Assembly (NCBI RefSeq): GCF_002300555.2
Contig: NZ_NTHN02000035.1
Span: 1-55,142, forward strand
DNA: 55,142 nucleotides
Source of the DNA: Alloyangia mangrovi
GTDB taxonomy: Bacteria > Pseudomonadota > Alphaproteobacteria > Rhodobacterales > Rhodobacteraceae
Direction: 5' to 3'
The position numbers were made by a program, and so were the translations under genes. The notes below the pieces were generated by a model. That model had not been told where the DNA came from. It searched no databases and worked only from the letters and a program-made list of their open reading frames with translations. This document shows, piece by piece, positions 26,648 to 35,210 of the stretch (the first letter of the stretch is position 1; each line of letters opens with the position of its first letter).

Positions 26648-26658
26648 CCGGCGGCGGC

Positions 26659-27837
26659 TCACTGCAGGTCGGCGAAAGCCCTCTGCAGGCGGGTTCCGGC
26701 CTCGGCGATGATGGCGCGCGGCGCGGCGAGGTTGATCCGCATGAAGGTCTCGCCGCCGGTGCCGAAGGAGGGGCCGGGGCTGACGGCAATCCGGGCGATG
26801 TCGCGCACCCGCGCGTTGACCTCGTCGAAGTCCATGCCGGTGCCCGAGAAATCCACCCAGGCGAGGTAGGTCGCCTGCAGCGGCATCGAGCGCATGCCGG
26901 GGATGGCGTTGACCATCTCGTCGAAGAGCGCGCGGTTGCCCTCGAGATGGGCGATCTGCGCGTCGACCCATTCCGCGCCCTCGGGCGAATAGGCGGCGGC
27001 GCTCATGATCAGACCGAGCGCGTTGGGCTTGCTGTCGAGCGCGGTCAGCCGGTCCTCCATCCGCTGGCGCAGGCCGGCATCGCTGATGGTCAGTGCGCCG
27101 ACGCGCTGGCCGGCGATGTTGAAGGTCTTCGACGCGGCGGTGAGGGTGACCAGCCGGTCTTCGCTCTCGGGCGCGGCGACGGCCATCGGCACGAAGGTCT
27201 CGCCCGGGTAGACGAGATCGTGATGCACCTCGTCCGACAGCAGCATCAGGTCGTTGCGCCTGGCGAAGTCGGCGACGGCGCGCAGCTCGTCCGCGGTCCA
27301 GATGCGGCCGGAGGGGTTCTGCGGCGAGCACCAGATCAGCATGGACTCCTTGCCGGTGAGCCGCGCCTGCGCGTCTTCGAGGTCGAGCTCGTAGCGCTCT
27401 CCCTCGCGCTTCAGCGGGCATTCGGTGACCACACGGCCGGCGCGGCGCACCTTGGCGGCGAACTCGTGGTAGACCGGCGAGAAGATCGCCACGTGATCGC
27501 CCGGTGCGGTGTAGACGTCGAGGCACATGGCCACGCCGTTGCCCAGGCCGTGCACCGGCACGATCCACTCCTGTTCGATGTGCCAGTCGTGGCGGGCCTT
27601 CATCCACCATTGCACCGCGCTGGTGTAGAGCCCCATCGCCGAGAAATACCCGAAGATGCCAAGATCGACCTGCGCCTGCAGCGCGTCGCGCACGCAGGGT
27701 GCGGTGGGATAGTCGGAATCGGCGGTCCACATCGCCAGACCGTCCTCCTGCGGCACGCCGAAGAGCTTCTCCATCAGGTCCCACTTGGAGGAGCCGGTGC
27801 CCCGGCGGTCGATCGGTTGATTGAACAGGTCTTTCAT
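26659..27837 (-). CDS. patB: PatB/MalY-type PLP-dependent C-S lyase/aminotransferase
   Basis: A 392-residue fold-type I PLP enzyme, of the MalY/PatB branch (cystathionine beta-lyase-like). IDRRGTGSSKWD near the start and MWTADSDYPTAP are characteristic. The PLP lysine lies in AASKTFNIAGQR at about 237; CSPQNPSGRIW and SDEVHHDLVYPG hold the other cofactor contacts. The ATG at 27837 is used; a GTG at 27849 is possible. Beta-lyase activity on cystathionine or related C-S compounds is inferred. It is divergent from the deformylase genes. Confidence 0.88.
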   Translation of the reverse strand: MKDLFNQPIDRRGTGSSKWDLMEKLFGVPQEDGLAMWTADSDYPTAPCVRDALQAQVDLGIFGYFSAMGLYTSAVQWWMKARHDWHIEQEWIVPVHGLGNGVAMCLDVYTAPGDHVAIFSPVYHEFAAKVRRAGRVVTECPLKREGERYELDLEDAQARLTGKESMLIWCSPQNPSGRIWTADELRAVADFARRNDLMLLSDEVHHDLVYPGETFVPMAVAAPESEDRLVTLTAASKTFNIAGQRVGALTISDAGLRQRMEDRLTALDSKPNALGLIMSAAAYSPEGAEWVDAQIAHLEGNRALFDEMVNAIPGMRSMPLQATYLAWVDFSGTGMDFDEVNARVRDIARIAVSPGPSFGTGGETFMRINLAAPRAIIAEAGTRLQRAFADLQ

Positions 27838-27959
27838 CGGCGATGTCACTTTCTTACGGCGGCTGGGACAACAGGTCTCGGGCCGACGCTAGCGAACGCG
27901 CGCCCGAGTGCAAGGGTCACAGGCGCGGGCATCTTGCGCGCTCACGTCGATTTGCCTAG

Positions 27960-28490
27960 ATGAAGCGCATGAAACGCCCCATCCTCATCCACCCCGATCC
28001 GCGGCTGAAGAAGCTTTGTGCGCCGGTGCCCGACCTGTCGGACGAGCTGCGCGTGCTGGCCGACGACATGCTCGAAACCATGTATGACGCGCCGGGCATC
28101 GGGCTGGCCGCGCCGCAGATCGGTGTGCTGGAGCGGCTGATCGTGCTCGACTGCACACGTCCCGACGACGGCGAGACGCCGCGCCCGCTGGTGATGTTCA
28201 ACCCGCGGGTGATCGCCAGCTCGGACGAGCGCAACTTCTACGAGGAGGGCTGCCTGTCGATCCCCGAGCAATATGCCGAGGTCGAGCGCCCGAAGATGGT
28301 AGAGGTCGAATGGCTGGACCGTGACGGCACGCTGCAGAAGGAAGAGTTCGACGGGCTCTGGGCGACCTGCGTGCAGCACGAGATCGACCACCTCGATGGC
28401 AAGCTCTTCATTGACTACCTCAAGCCGCTCAAGCGCCAGATGATCACCCGCAAAATGCAGAAGCTGAAACGCGAGAGGGCACGGATTTGA
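27960..28490 (+). CDS. def: Peptide deformylase (1st of three)
   Basis: A 176-residue deformylase with all three active motifs: GIGLAAPQ at 46-53, EGCLS at 96-100 and QHEIDH at 139-144. The Cys and two His bind the metal and the Glu is catalytic, so it should remove formyl groups from new proteins. The C-terminus is basic (KRQMITRKMQKLKRER), as in ribosome-binding deformylases. ATG 27969 is an alternative start. It leads a run def-def-def-fmt that handles both adding and removing formyl groups. Confidence 0.96.
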   Translation: MKRMKRPILIHPDPRLKKLCAPVPDLSDELRVLADDMLETMYDAPGIGLAAPQIGVLERLIVLDCTRPDDGETPRPLVMFNPRVIASSDERNFYEEGCLSIPEQYAEVERPKMVEVEWLDRDGTLQKEEFDGLWATCVQHEIDHLDGKLFIDYLKPLKRQMITRKMQKLKRERARI

Positions 28491-28984
28491 GCCTGCGTCC
28501 GATCCTTCGCTGGCCCGACCCGCGTCTGTCACAGCGCTGCGCCGAGGTCGGCTCGGTGGCCGAGGTGGCAGAGCTGGTCAGCGATCTTTTCGAGACCATG
28601 TACGACGCTCCCGGCCGCGGCCTCGCCGCGCCGCAGGTAGGCGCGATGGTGCGGGTCTTCGTCATGGACGCGGGCTGGAAGGACGGCGAGATGACGCCGC
28701 GCGCCTGCATCAACCCCGAGATCACCTGGGTTTCGGACGAGCGTGTCAACGGCACTGAAGGCTGCCTCTCGATCCCCGGGGTCACCGCGCAGGTCGAGCG
28801 CCACGCGCGCATCCGACTGGCCTATGCCGATCTCACCGGAGAGGTGCAGGAAGTCGAGCTGTCGGGTGCAGAGGCGATCGTTGCGCAGCACGAGTATGAC
28901 CATCTCGACGGGCTGGTGCATTTCGACCGGCTTTCGGCAGAGGCGCGAGACGCGCTGATCGCCGACTACGAGGCGCTGGCGTAA
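28487..28984 (+). CDS. def: Peptide deformylase (2nd of three)
   Basis: A 165-residue deformylase with motifs GRGLAAPQ at 43-50, EGCLS at 91-95 and QHEYDH at 134-139. All metal ligands and the Glu are present, though the first motif has Arg where most have Ile or Val. It starts at TTG 28487, sharing bases with the stop of the first def (TTGA); no ATG precedes the conserved RPILRWPDPRL. It is likely active but different in substrate preference (inference). Confidence 0.92.
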   Translation: MSLRPILRWPDPRLSQRCAEVGSVAEVAELVSDLFETMYDAPGRGLAAPQVGAMVRVFVMDAGWKDGEMTPRACINPEITWVSDERVNGTEGCLSIPGVTAQVERHARIRLAYADLTGEVQEVELSGAEAIVAQHEYDHLDGLVHFDRLSAEARDALIADYEALA

Positions 28985-28995
28985 GGAGCCTGCCG

Positions 28996-29490
28996 ATGAC
29001 CGCACGCACATGCATTCCCTGGCCCGACAAGCGCCTGCGCACGCCCGCTGCGCCGGTCGAGGCGATCACCGACGAGATCCGCGCCATCTGGAACGACATG
29101 ATCGACACGATGGAGGCGATGCCCGGCGTCGGACTCGCCGCGCCGCAGATCGGGGTGATGCTGCGGCTCGCGGTGGTCGATGCCTCGGAAGAGCGCGGCA
29201 AGGCGATCCGCATGGCCAATCCCGAGATTCTGCATGCCTCGGTGAAGATGAACTCCCATGACGAGGCCAGCCCCAACCTGCCCGGCGTCTGGGCCAAGAT
29301 CGAGCGCCCGCGCGGCGTGACCGTGCGCTTCCTGAACGCGGCGGGCGAGATGCAGGAGCAGGACTTCGTCGGGCTCTGGGCGACCTCGGTGCAGCACCAG
29401 GTCGATCACCTCAACGGCCGGATGTACTTCGACCATCTCGGCAAGGTGAAGCGCGACATGCTGATCCGCCGCTCGAAGAAGCGCGGCTGA
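28996..29490 (+). CDS. Deformylase-like protein lacking catalytic residues (3rd of three)
   Basis: A 164-residue deformylase fold: GVGLAAPQ at 44-51 is intact, but the second motif, EGCLS in active enzymes, reads EASPNLPG (90-97) with no Cys. The third motif QHExDH reads QHQVDH (133-138), Gln replacing the catalytic Glu. The two metal His remain. It should therefore not work as a normal deformylase. The frame is open, and codon use looks like its neighbours, so it is a maintained paralogue, not a decaying gene. It may bind formyl-Met peptides or help a partner deformylase (inference). Confidence 0.88.
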   Translation: MTARTCIPWPDKRLRTPAAPVEAITDEIRAIWNDMIDTMEAMPGVGLAAPQIGVMLRLAVVDASEERGKAIRMANPEILHASVKMNSHDEASPNLPGVWAKIERPRGVTVRFLNAAGEMQEQDFVGLWATSVQHQVDHLNGRMYFDHLGKVKRDMLIRRSKKRG

Positions 29491-29532
29491 GGCGCGCCCC
29501 TGCCCGAGGCGGTGCTGGCGGCGCGGGCGGGA

Positions 29533-29559
29533 TTTGCGTATTTGTCAAAGAGAAGAAGG
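29533..29559 (-). repeat. 3'-end element core, isolated variant A5
   Basis: The bases GCGTATTT, five bases, AAGAGAAGAAGG closely match the reverse complement of copy A4. It lies between the third def and fmt, both plus-strand, in the orientation expected after a minus-strand gene that is not there. No matching hairpins are seen. It may be a relic. Confidence 0.5.
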
Positions 29560-29622
29560 GGCGGGCGCCGGCAGGTTGCCGCGCGGCCCCGCATCTGTGG
29601 AATGACGGAAGGGAGCGGCCCG

Positions 29623-30537
29623 ATGCGCGTGGTCTTCATGGGAACCCCGGAGTTTTCGGTGCCGGTGCTCGAGGCGCTGGTCGGGGCGGGGCACGAGATC
29701 GCCGCGGTCTACAGCCAGCCGCCGCGACCCGCCGGGCGCGGCAAGAAGGACCGCCCCTCGCCGGTGCAGGCCCGCGCCGAGGCGCTGGGGCTGGAGGTGC
29801 GCCACCCGGTGAGCCTCAAGGGGGCTGAAGAGCAGGCGGCTTTCGCGGCGCTGGAGGCCGATGTGGCGGTGGTGGTCGCCTACGGGCTGATCCTGCCGCA
29901 GGCGATTCTCGATGCACCCGCGCGCGGGTGCCTGAATATCCACGCGTCCCTGCTGCCGCGCTGGCGCGGGGCGGCGCCGATCCACCGGGCGATCCTGTCC
30001 GGGGACCCGGAGACCGGCGTCTGCATCATGCAGATGGAGGCCGGGCTCGACACCGGGCCGGTGCTGCTGCGCGAGGCGCTGAAGATCGGCGCCGAGGAGA
30101 CCACCGGTGCGCTGCATGACCGGCTCTCGGACATGGGTGCCCGGCTCATCGTCACCGCGCTCGAGCGGCTCGACCTGCTGGAGCCCGTGTCGCAGCCCGA
30201 GGCGGGGGTGACCTACGCGCAGAAGATCGACAAGGCCGAGGCGGTGCTGGACTGGGGGCTGCCCGCCGAGGAGGTGTCGCGCCGGATCCGCGGGCTGGCG
30301 CCCTTTCCCGGGGCTTGGACCATGGTGGGCGGCGAGCGCATCAAGCTCCTGGGCGCGCGGGTCGTGCCGGGCGAGGGTGCGCCGGGCGAGGCGCTGGACT
30401 CGGGCTTTGTCATCGCCTGCGGCGCGGGCGCGGTGCAGATCACCCGGGCGCAGCGCGCCGGCAAGGGGGCGCAGGATGTCGAGACCTTCCTGCGCGGCAT
30501 GAACATTCCCGCCGGCACGATGCTGGGCGGGGCATAG
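29623..30537 (+). CDS. fmt: Methionyl-tRNA formyltransferase
   Basis: A 304-residue enzyme that formylates initiator Met-tRNA using 10-formyl-tetrahydrofolate. [19 protein letters not shown] opens the Rossmann-like catalytic domain; [29 protein letters not shown] (catalytic Asn-His region) and [11 protein letters not shown] follow. The C-terminal domain shows [16 protein letters not shown] 29623 matches the family; the longer frame is not supported. It follows the three def genes. Confidence 0.97.
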   Translation: MRVVFMGTPEFSVPVLEALVGAGHEIAAVYSQPPRPAGRGKKDRPSPVQARAEALGLEVRHPVSLKGAEEQAAFAALEADVAVVVAYGLILPQAILDAPARGCLNIHASLLPRWRGAAPIHRAILSGDPETGVCIMQMEAGLDTGPVLLREALKIGAEETTGALHDRLSDMGARLIVTALERLDLLEPVSQPEAGVTYAQKIDKAEAVLDWGLPAEEVSRRIRGLAPFPGAWTMVGGERIKLLGARVVPGEGAPGEALDSGFVIACGAGAVQITRAQRAGKGAQDVETFLRGMNIPAGTMLGGA

Positions 30538-30551
30538 CGCGAGGACAGGTC

Positions 30552-30788
30552 ATGGGCATTCTCTGGCTTCTGATCATCGGCGCCGCGGCGGGTTTCTTCG
30601 CCACGCGGGTCATGCAGGTGCGGACCGGCGTTCTGCAGACGGTGGCGCTCGGCATGGGCGGGGCGCTCATCGGCGGGCTGGTGCTGCGCGGGCTGATCGC
30701 GATGACCGGCGCGCTCGCCGGGCTCGTCGGCGCGGTGCTGGGCGCGATGCTGCTGATCTGGATCCTGCAGAGGTTCGGCCCGCGCTGA
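30552..30788 (+). CDS. GlsB/YeaQ/YmgE-like small membrane protein
   Basis: A 78-residue protein with three hydrophobic segments rich in Gly and Ala (WLLIIGAAAGFFATRVM, LGMGGALIGGLVL, LAGLVGAVLGAMLLIWIL) and a short basic end. This is the pattern of the transglycosylase-associated/YeaQ family, small stress-linked inner-membrane proteins of unknown action. It lies 14 bases after fmt. A second family member is at 45195-45437. Confidence 0.75.
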   Translation: MGILWLLIIGAAAGFFATRVMQVRTGVLQTVALGMGGALIGGLVLRGLIAMTGALAGLVGAVLGAMLLIWILQRFGPR

Positions 30789-30905
30789 GCCGGCCGGCCC
30801 GGCCTGTGCGCTCATGCCGGAGGGGCTGCGCGCGGGTGCCGGTTTGCTCGGGCAGGTAGCTCCCCTACGTCTTTCACGAAAGAAAACGCAGGGAGCGCGA
30901 ACATC

Positions 30906-31886
30906 ATGGGCCAACTGGTCGACGGCGAATGGCAGGACACGTGGTATGACACCGGCAAGACCGGGGGCAAATTCGTGCGGTCCACCGCCAAGTTTCGCAA
31001 CTGGATCACCGCGGACGGCAGCGCCGGTCCCTCGGGCGAGGGCGGCTTCATCGCCGAGCCCGACCGCTACCATCTCTACGTCAGCTACGCTTGCCCCTGG
31101 GCGCATCGGGCGCTGATCTTCCGGGCCCTGAAAGGTCTCGAGGATCTCATCCCGGTGAGCGTCGTGCATCCCGAGATGCTGTCCGAGGGCTGGGAGTTCC
31201 GCACCGATTTCGACGGCGCCACCGGCGACCGGCTGCACGGGCTGCCCTTCCTGCGCGACATCTACCTCAAGACCGATCCGGCGATCTCGGGCCGGGTCAC
31301 CGTGCCTGTGCTCTGGGACCGCAAGCGCGAGACCATCGTCTCGAACGAGAGCGCCGAGATCATCCGCATGTTCAACGCGGCCTTCGACGGGCTGACCGGC
31401 AATACCGACGACTACTGGCCCGAAGCGCTGCGCATGGCCATCGAGCCGGTGAACGCGCGCATCTACGACACGGTCAACAACGGGGTCTACAAGGCGGGCT
31501 TCGCAACCTCGCAGGAGGCTTACGAAGAGGCGGTGCTGCCGCTTTTCGACACGCTCGACTGGCTCGAAGAGCGGCTGTCCGGCCAGCGCTACCTGATGGG
31601 CGATCTGATCACCGAGGCCGACTGGCGGCTTTTCACCACCTTGATCCGCTTCGACACGGTCTATCACGGCCACTTCAAGTGCAACCGGCGGCGCATCGTC
31701 GATTACCCGGCGCTCTGGGCCTATGTGCGCGAGCTCTACCAGTGGTCGGGCGTGGCGGGGACGGTGCGGCTCGACCACATCACGCAGCACTACCATTACA
31801 GCCACGACACCATCAATCCGCACCGCATCGTGCCGGTCGGGCCGGTGCTCGACCTGGATGCCCCGCACGGGCGCGACGCGCTCTAG
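30906..31886 (+). CDS. Glutathionyl-hydroquinone reductase (Xi-class GST)
   Basis: A 326-residue Xi-class glutathione transferase. The catalytic Cys63 lies in YACPWAHRAL, and the class-specific FLRDIYLKTDP and VPVLWDRKRETIVSNESAEIIRM follow. The C-terminal helical domain has GVYKAGFATSQEAYEEAV and the DHITQHYHYSHDTINPHRIVPVGP end typical of the class. It reduces glutathionyl-hydroquinones, releasing glutathione. Family-length; function is well supported by motif, physiological substrate is not known. Confidence 0.93.
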   Translation: MGQLVDGEWQDTWYDTGKTGGKFVRSTAKFRNWITADGSAGPSGEGGFIAEPDRYHLYVSYACPWAHRALIFRALKGLEDLIPVSVVHPEMLSEGWEFRTDFDGATGDRLHGLPFLRDIYLKTDPAISGRVTVPVLWDRKRETIVSNESAEIIRMFNAAFDGLTGNTDDYWPEALRMAIEPVNARIYDTVNNGVYKAGFATSQEAYEEAVLPLFDTLDWLEERLSGQRYLMGDLITEADWRLFTTLIRFDTVYHGHFKCNRRRIVDYPALWAYVRELYQWSGVAGTVRLDHITQHYHYSHDTINPHRIVPVGPVLDLDAPHGRDAL

Positions 31887-31911
31887 TCGCTGGCCCGAGA
31901 CCGTTCAGAGC

Positions 31912-32280
31912 TCAGACCGCGCAGCGCGCGCCGTAATGCTCGACCATGGCCGCCAGATCGGAGGGGGCCGTGGCCGTTGGCAGGTAGGCGCAGGCATTGG
32001 CGCAGTGCCGGAAGATCGAGCCGTCCGAGAAAACCGGCGAGTCCGTCACGAAGACGACGCGGCAGTCGGGTTGTCGAAAAGAGGCGAAATCCGCGACCGC
32101 GAGCGCGCTGCCCGCGGCCAGCATCAGGTCGAGCACGATCACGTCGACATCCTCGTCGCGGATCAGCCGGGTTGCGCCGTCCTGATCCTGCGCCACGAGG
32201 ACGTCGGCGCCATTGCCTTCGAGATGGCGACACCAACTCCCGGCGAGGGTCTGATTACCTTGTACGATGAGGACTTTCAT
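31912..32280 (-). CDS. Degenerate receiver-domain protein
   Basis: A 122-residue lone receiver-like domain. The fold order is visible (MKVLIV, VDVIVLDLML, CRVVFVTDS) with an Asp at 51 in the phosphorylation position and Thr79. The acidic pair that binds magnesium after strand 1 is Gln7-Gly8, and the conserved Lys after strand 5 is missing (YLPTA). Ordinary phosphotransfer is therefore doubtful; pseudo-receivers often work as protein-binding modules. No kinase lies nearby. The 243 bases upstream are relatively AT-rich. Confidence 0.75.
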   Translation of the reverse strand: MKVLIVQGNQTLAGSWCRHLEGNGADVLVAQDQDGATRLIRDEDVDVIVLDLMLAAGSALAVADFASFRQPDCRVVFVTDSPVFSDGSIFRHCANACAYLPTATAPSDLAAMVEHYGARCAV

Positions 32281-32523
32281 TCATCATCTCCCGGCAGACA
32301 CCCCCTTGCCCGCAGCTGACCGTTATCCGTTCCCGTTTTTAGCTGGTTTTGACCCTTCTTCTTCGTTTTCGGATGGCTTCCTAAACAAAAGATTAATTTC
32401 GGTTAGCAGTTGAAACATTTCGCTCACAAAGCCTGCAACCTTGCGTGATCGGCGCGGAGCCCGGCCTGCTTGCCAGCCTGTCGCGGGCTGATAGGGTGGG
32501 GGCAGTCTTTGTGCGAGGTGTCC
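32281..32523. promoter_or_regulatory. Divergent region receiver protein / lytic transglycosylase
   Basis: A 243-base gap of lower G+C, with pyrimidine-rich (cttcttcttcg) and AT-rich (aaacaaaagattaattt) patches around 32358-32400. It must hold both promoters. TTAA, six bases, TTAG at 32393-32406 resembles a CtrA box but with a spacing one base short. Confidence 0.45.
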
Positions 32524-33699
32524 ATGCGTGTCCTGCCCTTCTTGACCGCCCTGCTGCTTCCCGTGGTGGCGCAGGCGCAATCGGCGCCCTGCGGCGGCGA
32601 CTTCCGCAGCTTCCTGCGCGGGGTGTCGGATGAGGCCGTGGCGCAGGGCGCGGAGCCGGAGAGGGCGGCGCGCTTCTTCTCGGGGCTGCGGCAGGATCCA
32701 AAGGTGCTCAAGGCCGACCGGGCGCAGGGCATTTTCCAGGCCCCCTTCATCGAGTTTTCGCGCAAGCTGATCTCGCAAGACCGGCTCGACAAGGGCCGCC
32801 GCAAGGCCGAGGAGTGGGATGCGGTCTTTGACCGGATCGAGCGCGAATACGGTATCTCGCGCGGTGTGCTGCTGGCCTTCTGGGCCTTCGAGACCGACTA
32901 CGGCGGCTACCAGGGCAACTTCAACACTGCCAATGCGCTAGCCACGCTGGCGCATGACTGCCGCCGGCCCGAGCTGTTCCGCCCGCAGTTGATCGCGGCG
33001 CTCGAACTCTACGAGCATGGTGATTTCGACCCGGCCACCACCACTGGCGCCTGGGCAGGCGAGATCGGCATGGTGCAGATGCTGCCCCGCGACATCATCG
33101 AAAACGGCGTCGATGGTGATGGCGACGGGCACGTGCGGCTCAAGACCTCGGTGCCTGATGCGCTGATGTCGGGTGCGCGGATGCTCTCGGGTCTCGGATG
33201 GCGCCCCAACGAGCCCTGGCTGCAGGAAATCACCCTGCCGGCGGAGTTCGACTGGTCTATGACCGGGCTCGAGACGAGTTTGACCGTCGCGGAATGGGAG
33301 CGGCTCGGGGTTGCCGGGCGCAATGGCGCTCTGGATGACGGGCGGCTGCAGGCCTCGATCATCCTGCCGCAGGGGCGGGGCGGTCCGGCCTTCATCGCCT
33401 ATCCGAACTTCCGGGTTTTCTTCGAGTGGAACCAGAGCTTCACCTACGTGCTGACCGCGGGCTATTTCGCGACAAGGCTCGAGGGCGCGCCGGTCTATGA
33501 CGCGGGCAGTCCGGCACCGGGTCTTTCGGGGCCGCAGATGCAGCAGTTGCAGCGCAAGCTTCAGGCGCGTGGCTTCGACGTAGGCGAGGCGGATGGCATC
33601 CTCGGCGCGGGCACGCGGAGCGCGGTGCGCAAGGTGCAGGCCGAAATGGGCCTGCCGGTCGATGGCTGGCCGACGGCGGAGCTGCTGCAGGGCTTCTGA
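32524..33699 (+). CDS. Lytic murein transglycosylase (MltB-like) with peptidoglycan-binding domain
   Basis: A 391-residue periplasmic enzyme. A signal peptide (1-19, ending AQA) is followed by the SLT_2/MltB-type catalytic domain with Glu123 in AFETDYGGYQGNF, GEIGMVQMLPRDI and DGDGHVRLKTSVPDALMSGARML. A C-terminal PG_binding_1 domain spans about 332-391 (MQQLQRKLQARGFDVG, ADGILGAGTRSAVRKVQ). It cuts glycan strands to 1,6-anhydro-MurNAc products. No lipobox Cys at the cleavage site, so it is probably soluble. Confidence 0.93.
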   Translation: MRVLPFLTALLLPVVAQAQSAPCGGDFRSFLRGVSDEAVAQGAEPERAARFFSGLRQDPKVLKADRAQGIFQAPFIEFSRKLISQDRLDKGRRKAEEWDAVFDRIEREYGISRGVLLAFWAFETDYGGYQGNFNTANALATLAHDCRRPELFRPQLIAALELYEHGDFDPATTTGAWAGEIGMVQMLPRDIIENGVDGDGDGHVRLKTSVPDALMSGARMLSGLGWRPNEPWLQEITLPAEFDWSMTGLETSLTVAEWERLGVAGRNGALDDGRLQASIILPQGRGGPAFIAYPNFRVFFEWNQSFTYVLTAGYFATRLEGAPVYDAGSPAPGLSGPQMQQLQRKLQARGFDVGEADGILGAGTRSAVRKVQAEMGLPVDGWPTAELLQGF

Positions 33700-33720
33700 G
33701 CGAAGCTCTGGGGGTGCAGG

Positions 33721-33754
33721 AAGGGCCGGGCGCAAGACGCCCGGCCTGCTTTGT
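33721..33754. terminator. Bidirectional terminator between transglycosylase and amidase
   Basis: Perfect 9-bp stem GGCCGGGCG / CGCCCGGCC (33724-33732, 33738-33746) with loop CAAGA, followed by TGCTTTGTT. It lies in the 62-base gap between the convergent transglycosylase and amidase genes. Confidence 0.75.
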
Positions 33755-33761
33755 TCCTGGC

Positions 33762-35090
33762 TCAGGCGAGGGCGGCCTCGGCGGCGGCGGAGAGGCGCAG
33801 CAGCCGGTCCTCCTCCATCGGGGCGGCCATCAGCGAAATCCCGCAGCTCGGCGTCCCGGTGGGCAGCGTGGTGACGCAGAGGCCCATGACGTTGCCGACC
33901 CGGGTGTTGCGCAGGGTTAGCAGGTTCTCGGTGACGTAGTAGTCGTCGTCGCTGAGCAGCCGGTCGACCTTGGGCGGCAGGTTGGGCGCGCTGGGGCAGA
34001 GCACCGCGTCGAAGCCCGCCGTGGACTTGGCCCAGGCGGCGCGGGCCTCCATCATCCGGTCCCAGGCCCGAAGGTACTCGGCGGCGCCAAAGGCTTTTCC
34101 ACCCTCGAAGCGCTCTCGGATCGGCGCGAACATCAGGTCGCCGCGCGCGCTGATGTCATTGCGCCAGGTGGCCCAGGCCTCGGCGGTGTAGAGAACTGCG
34201 GCATCGCCCATGGGGATGGCGACCTCGGGCACATCCAGCGGCACGATCTCGGCACCCGCGGCTTCCAGGCGCTCCAGCGCCGATTGGTAGGCGGCGGCGG
34301 GTTCGGGGCGCAGGTCGTCCATGACGATGGTGGTCAGCGCGGCAAGGCGCACGCCCTTCAGCGAGGCGCCGGTCAGGTCGGGGGCGCGGCGGCCTTCGAG
34401 TGCGGCGAGCATCAGCGCCGCATCCTCGACGGTCCGGCACAGCGGGCCGACCGTGTCGAAACGCGAGGCCAGCGGCACCGCGCCGACCAGCGACAACCGG
34501 CCCCAGGTGGTCTTGAGGCCCACAAGGTCGTTCCAGGCCGAGGGGATGCGCACCGAGCCGCCAGTGTCCGAACCCACCGCCGCGGCGGCGAGGCCGAACG
34601 CGACCGAGGCCGCGGCGCCCGACGAGGAACCGCCCGCCACCGCCTCGGCATCATTGACCGAGGGCGGGGTGGCGGTGACCGGGTTCAGCCCGAGGCCGGA
34701 GAAGGCCAGCTCCGACAGGTGGGTCTTGCCAAGGCAGACGAGCCCCATGGCGGTGGCGGTCTGCAGCACCTTGGCATCGCTCTCGGGCACGCGGCCCTCG
34801 AGCAGCTTCGAGCCGGCCTCGGTCGCCACGCCGGCGGTGTCGAAGAGGTCCTTCCAGCTCACCGGCACACCATCGAGCGGCGAGAGGCGCATGCCCGCCT
34901 TGGCGCGATCGCTTGCGGCTTTCGCCTCGGCCAGCGCGCGGTCGGGCGTCACCCGCGCATAGATGCGATCCTTCAGCGGGTGCGCCGCGATCTTGTCGAG
35001 ATAGGCCTGCGCCAGCTCGACCGGGTCGACCTCGCCCGCCCCGATCGCCCGCCCCAGTTCTGCCGCGCTTTTCCCTGTCCAGTCCGTCAT
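33762..35090 (-). CDS. Amidase (amidase-signature family)
   Basis: A 442-residue amidase-signature enzyme. The Ser-cisSer-Lys triad is visible: Lys80 in VSWKDLFDTAG, the Ser-rich GGSSSGAAAS at 153-162 and nucleophile Ser179 in SDTGGSVRIPS. The C-terminus has GNVMGLCVTTLPTG. It resembles GatA but is shorter and stands alone without gatB/gatC, so a general amide hydrolase is likelier than the tRNA amidotransferase. The start at 35090 has AAGGA upstream. Confidence 0.9.
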   Translation of the reverse strand: MTDWTGKSAAELGRAIGAGEVDPVELAQAYLDKIAAHPLKDRIYARVTPDRALAEAKAASDRAKAGMRLSPLDGVPVSWKDLFDTAGVATEAGSKLLEGRVPESDAKVLQTATAMGLVCLGKTHLSELAFSGLGLNPVTATPPSVNDAEAVAGGSSSGAAASVAFGLAAAAVGSDTGGSVRIPSAWNDLVGLKTTWGRLSLVGAVPLASRFDTVGPLCRTVEDAALMLAALEGRRAPDLTGASLKGVRLAALTTIVMDDLRPEPAAAYQSALERLEAAGAEIVPLDVPEVAIPMGDAAVLYTAEAWATWRNDISARGDLMFAPIRERFEGGKAFGAAEYLRAWDRMMEARAAWAKSTAGFDAVLCPSAPNLPPKVDRLLSDDDYYVTENLLTLRNTRVGNVMGLCVTTLPTGTPSCGISLMAAPMEEDRLLRLSAAAEAALA

Positions 35091-35106
35091 GCCGTTATCC
35101 TTGTTG

Positions 35107-35142
35107 AAGCCGCCTTCCATCCTGGGCGGCTTTGCTTTTTTT
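35107..35142 (+). terminator. Terminator-like hairpin between divergent amidase and ubiH
   Basis: An 8-bp stem AAGCCGCC / GGCGGCTT (35107-35114, 35125-35132) is followed on the plus strand by TGCTTTTTTT. It has the form of an intrinsic terminator reading toward ubiH, although the flanking genes are divergent. It could end a short plus-strand RNA or act as a leader hairpin for the amidase transcript. Confidence 0.55.
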
Positions 35143-35210
35143 CGATCGGCGCGACGGTAGCGGCACGGCGGCGCATGGACAATCCCACCCGCAGGACCAT
35201 AGTACGCCCC

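Noticed and set aside
32393-32406. TTAA-N6-TTAG as a CtrA site
   Set aside because: Canonical spacing is seven bases and the second half is TTAG; one such match in an AT-rich gap is not convincing.
33762-35090. Amidase as GatA of the Glu-tRNA amidotransferase
   Set aside because: It is a lone gene without gatB and gatC, and shorter than GatA; general amidase fits better.
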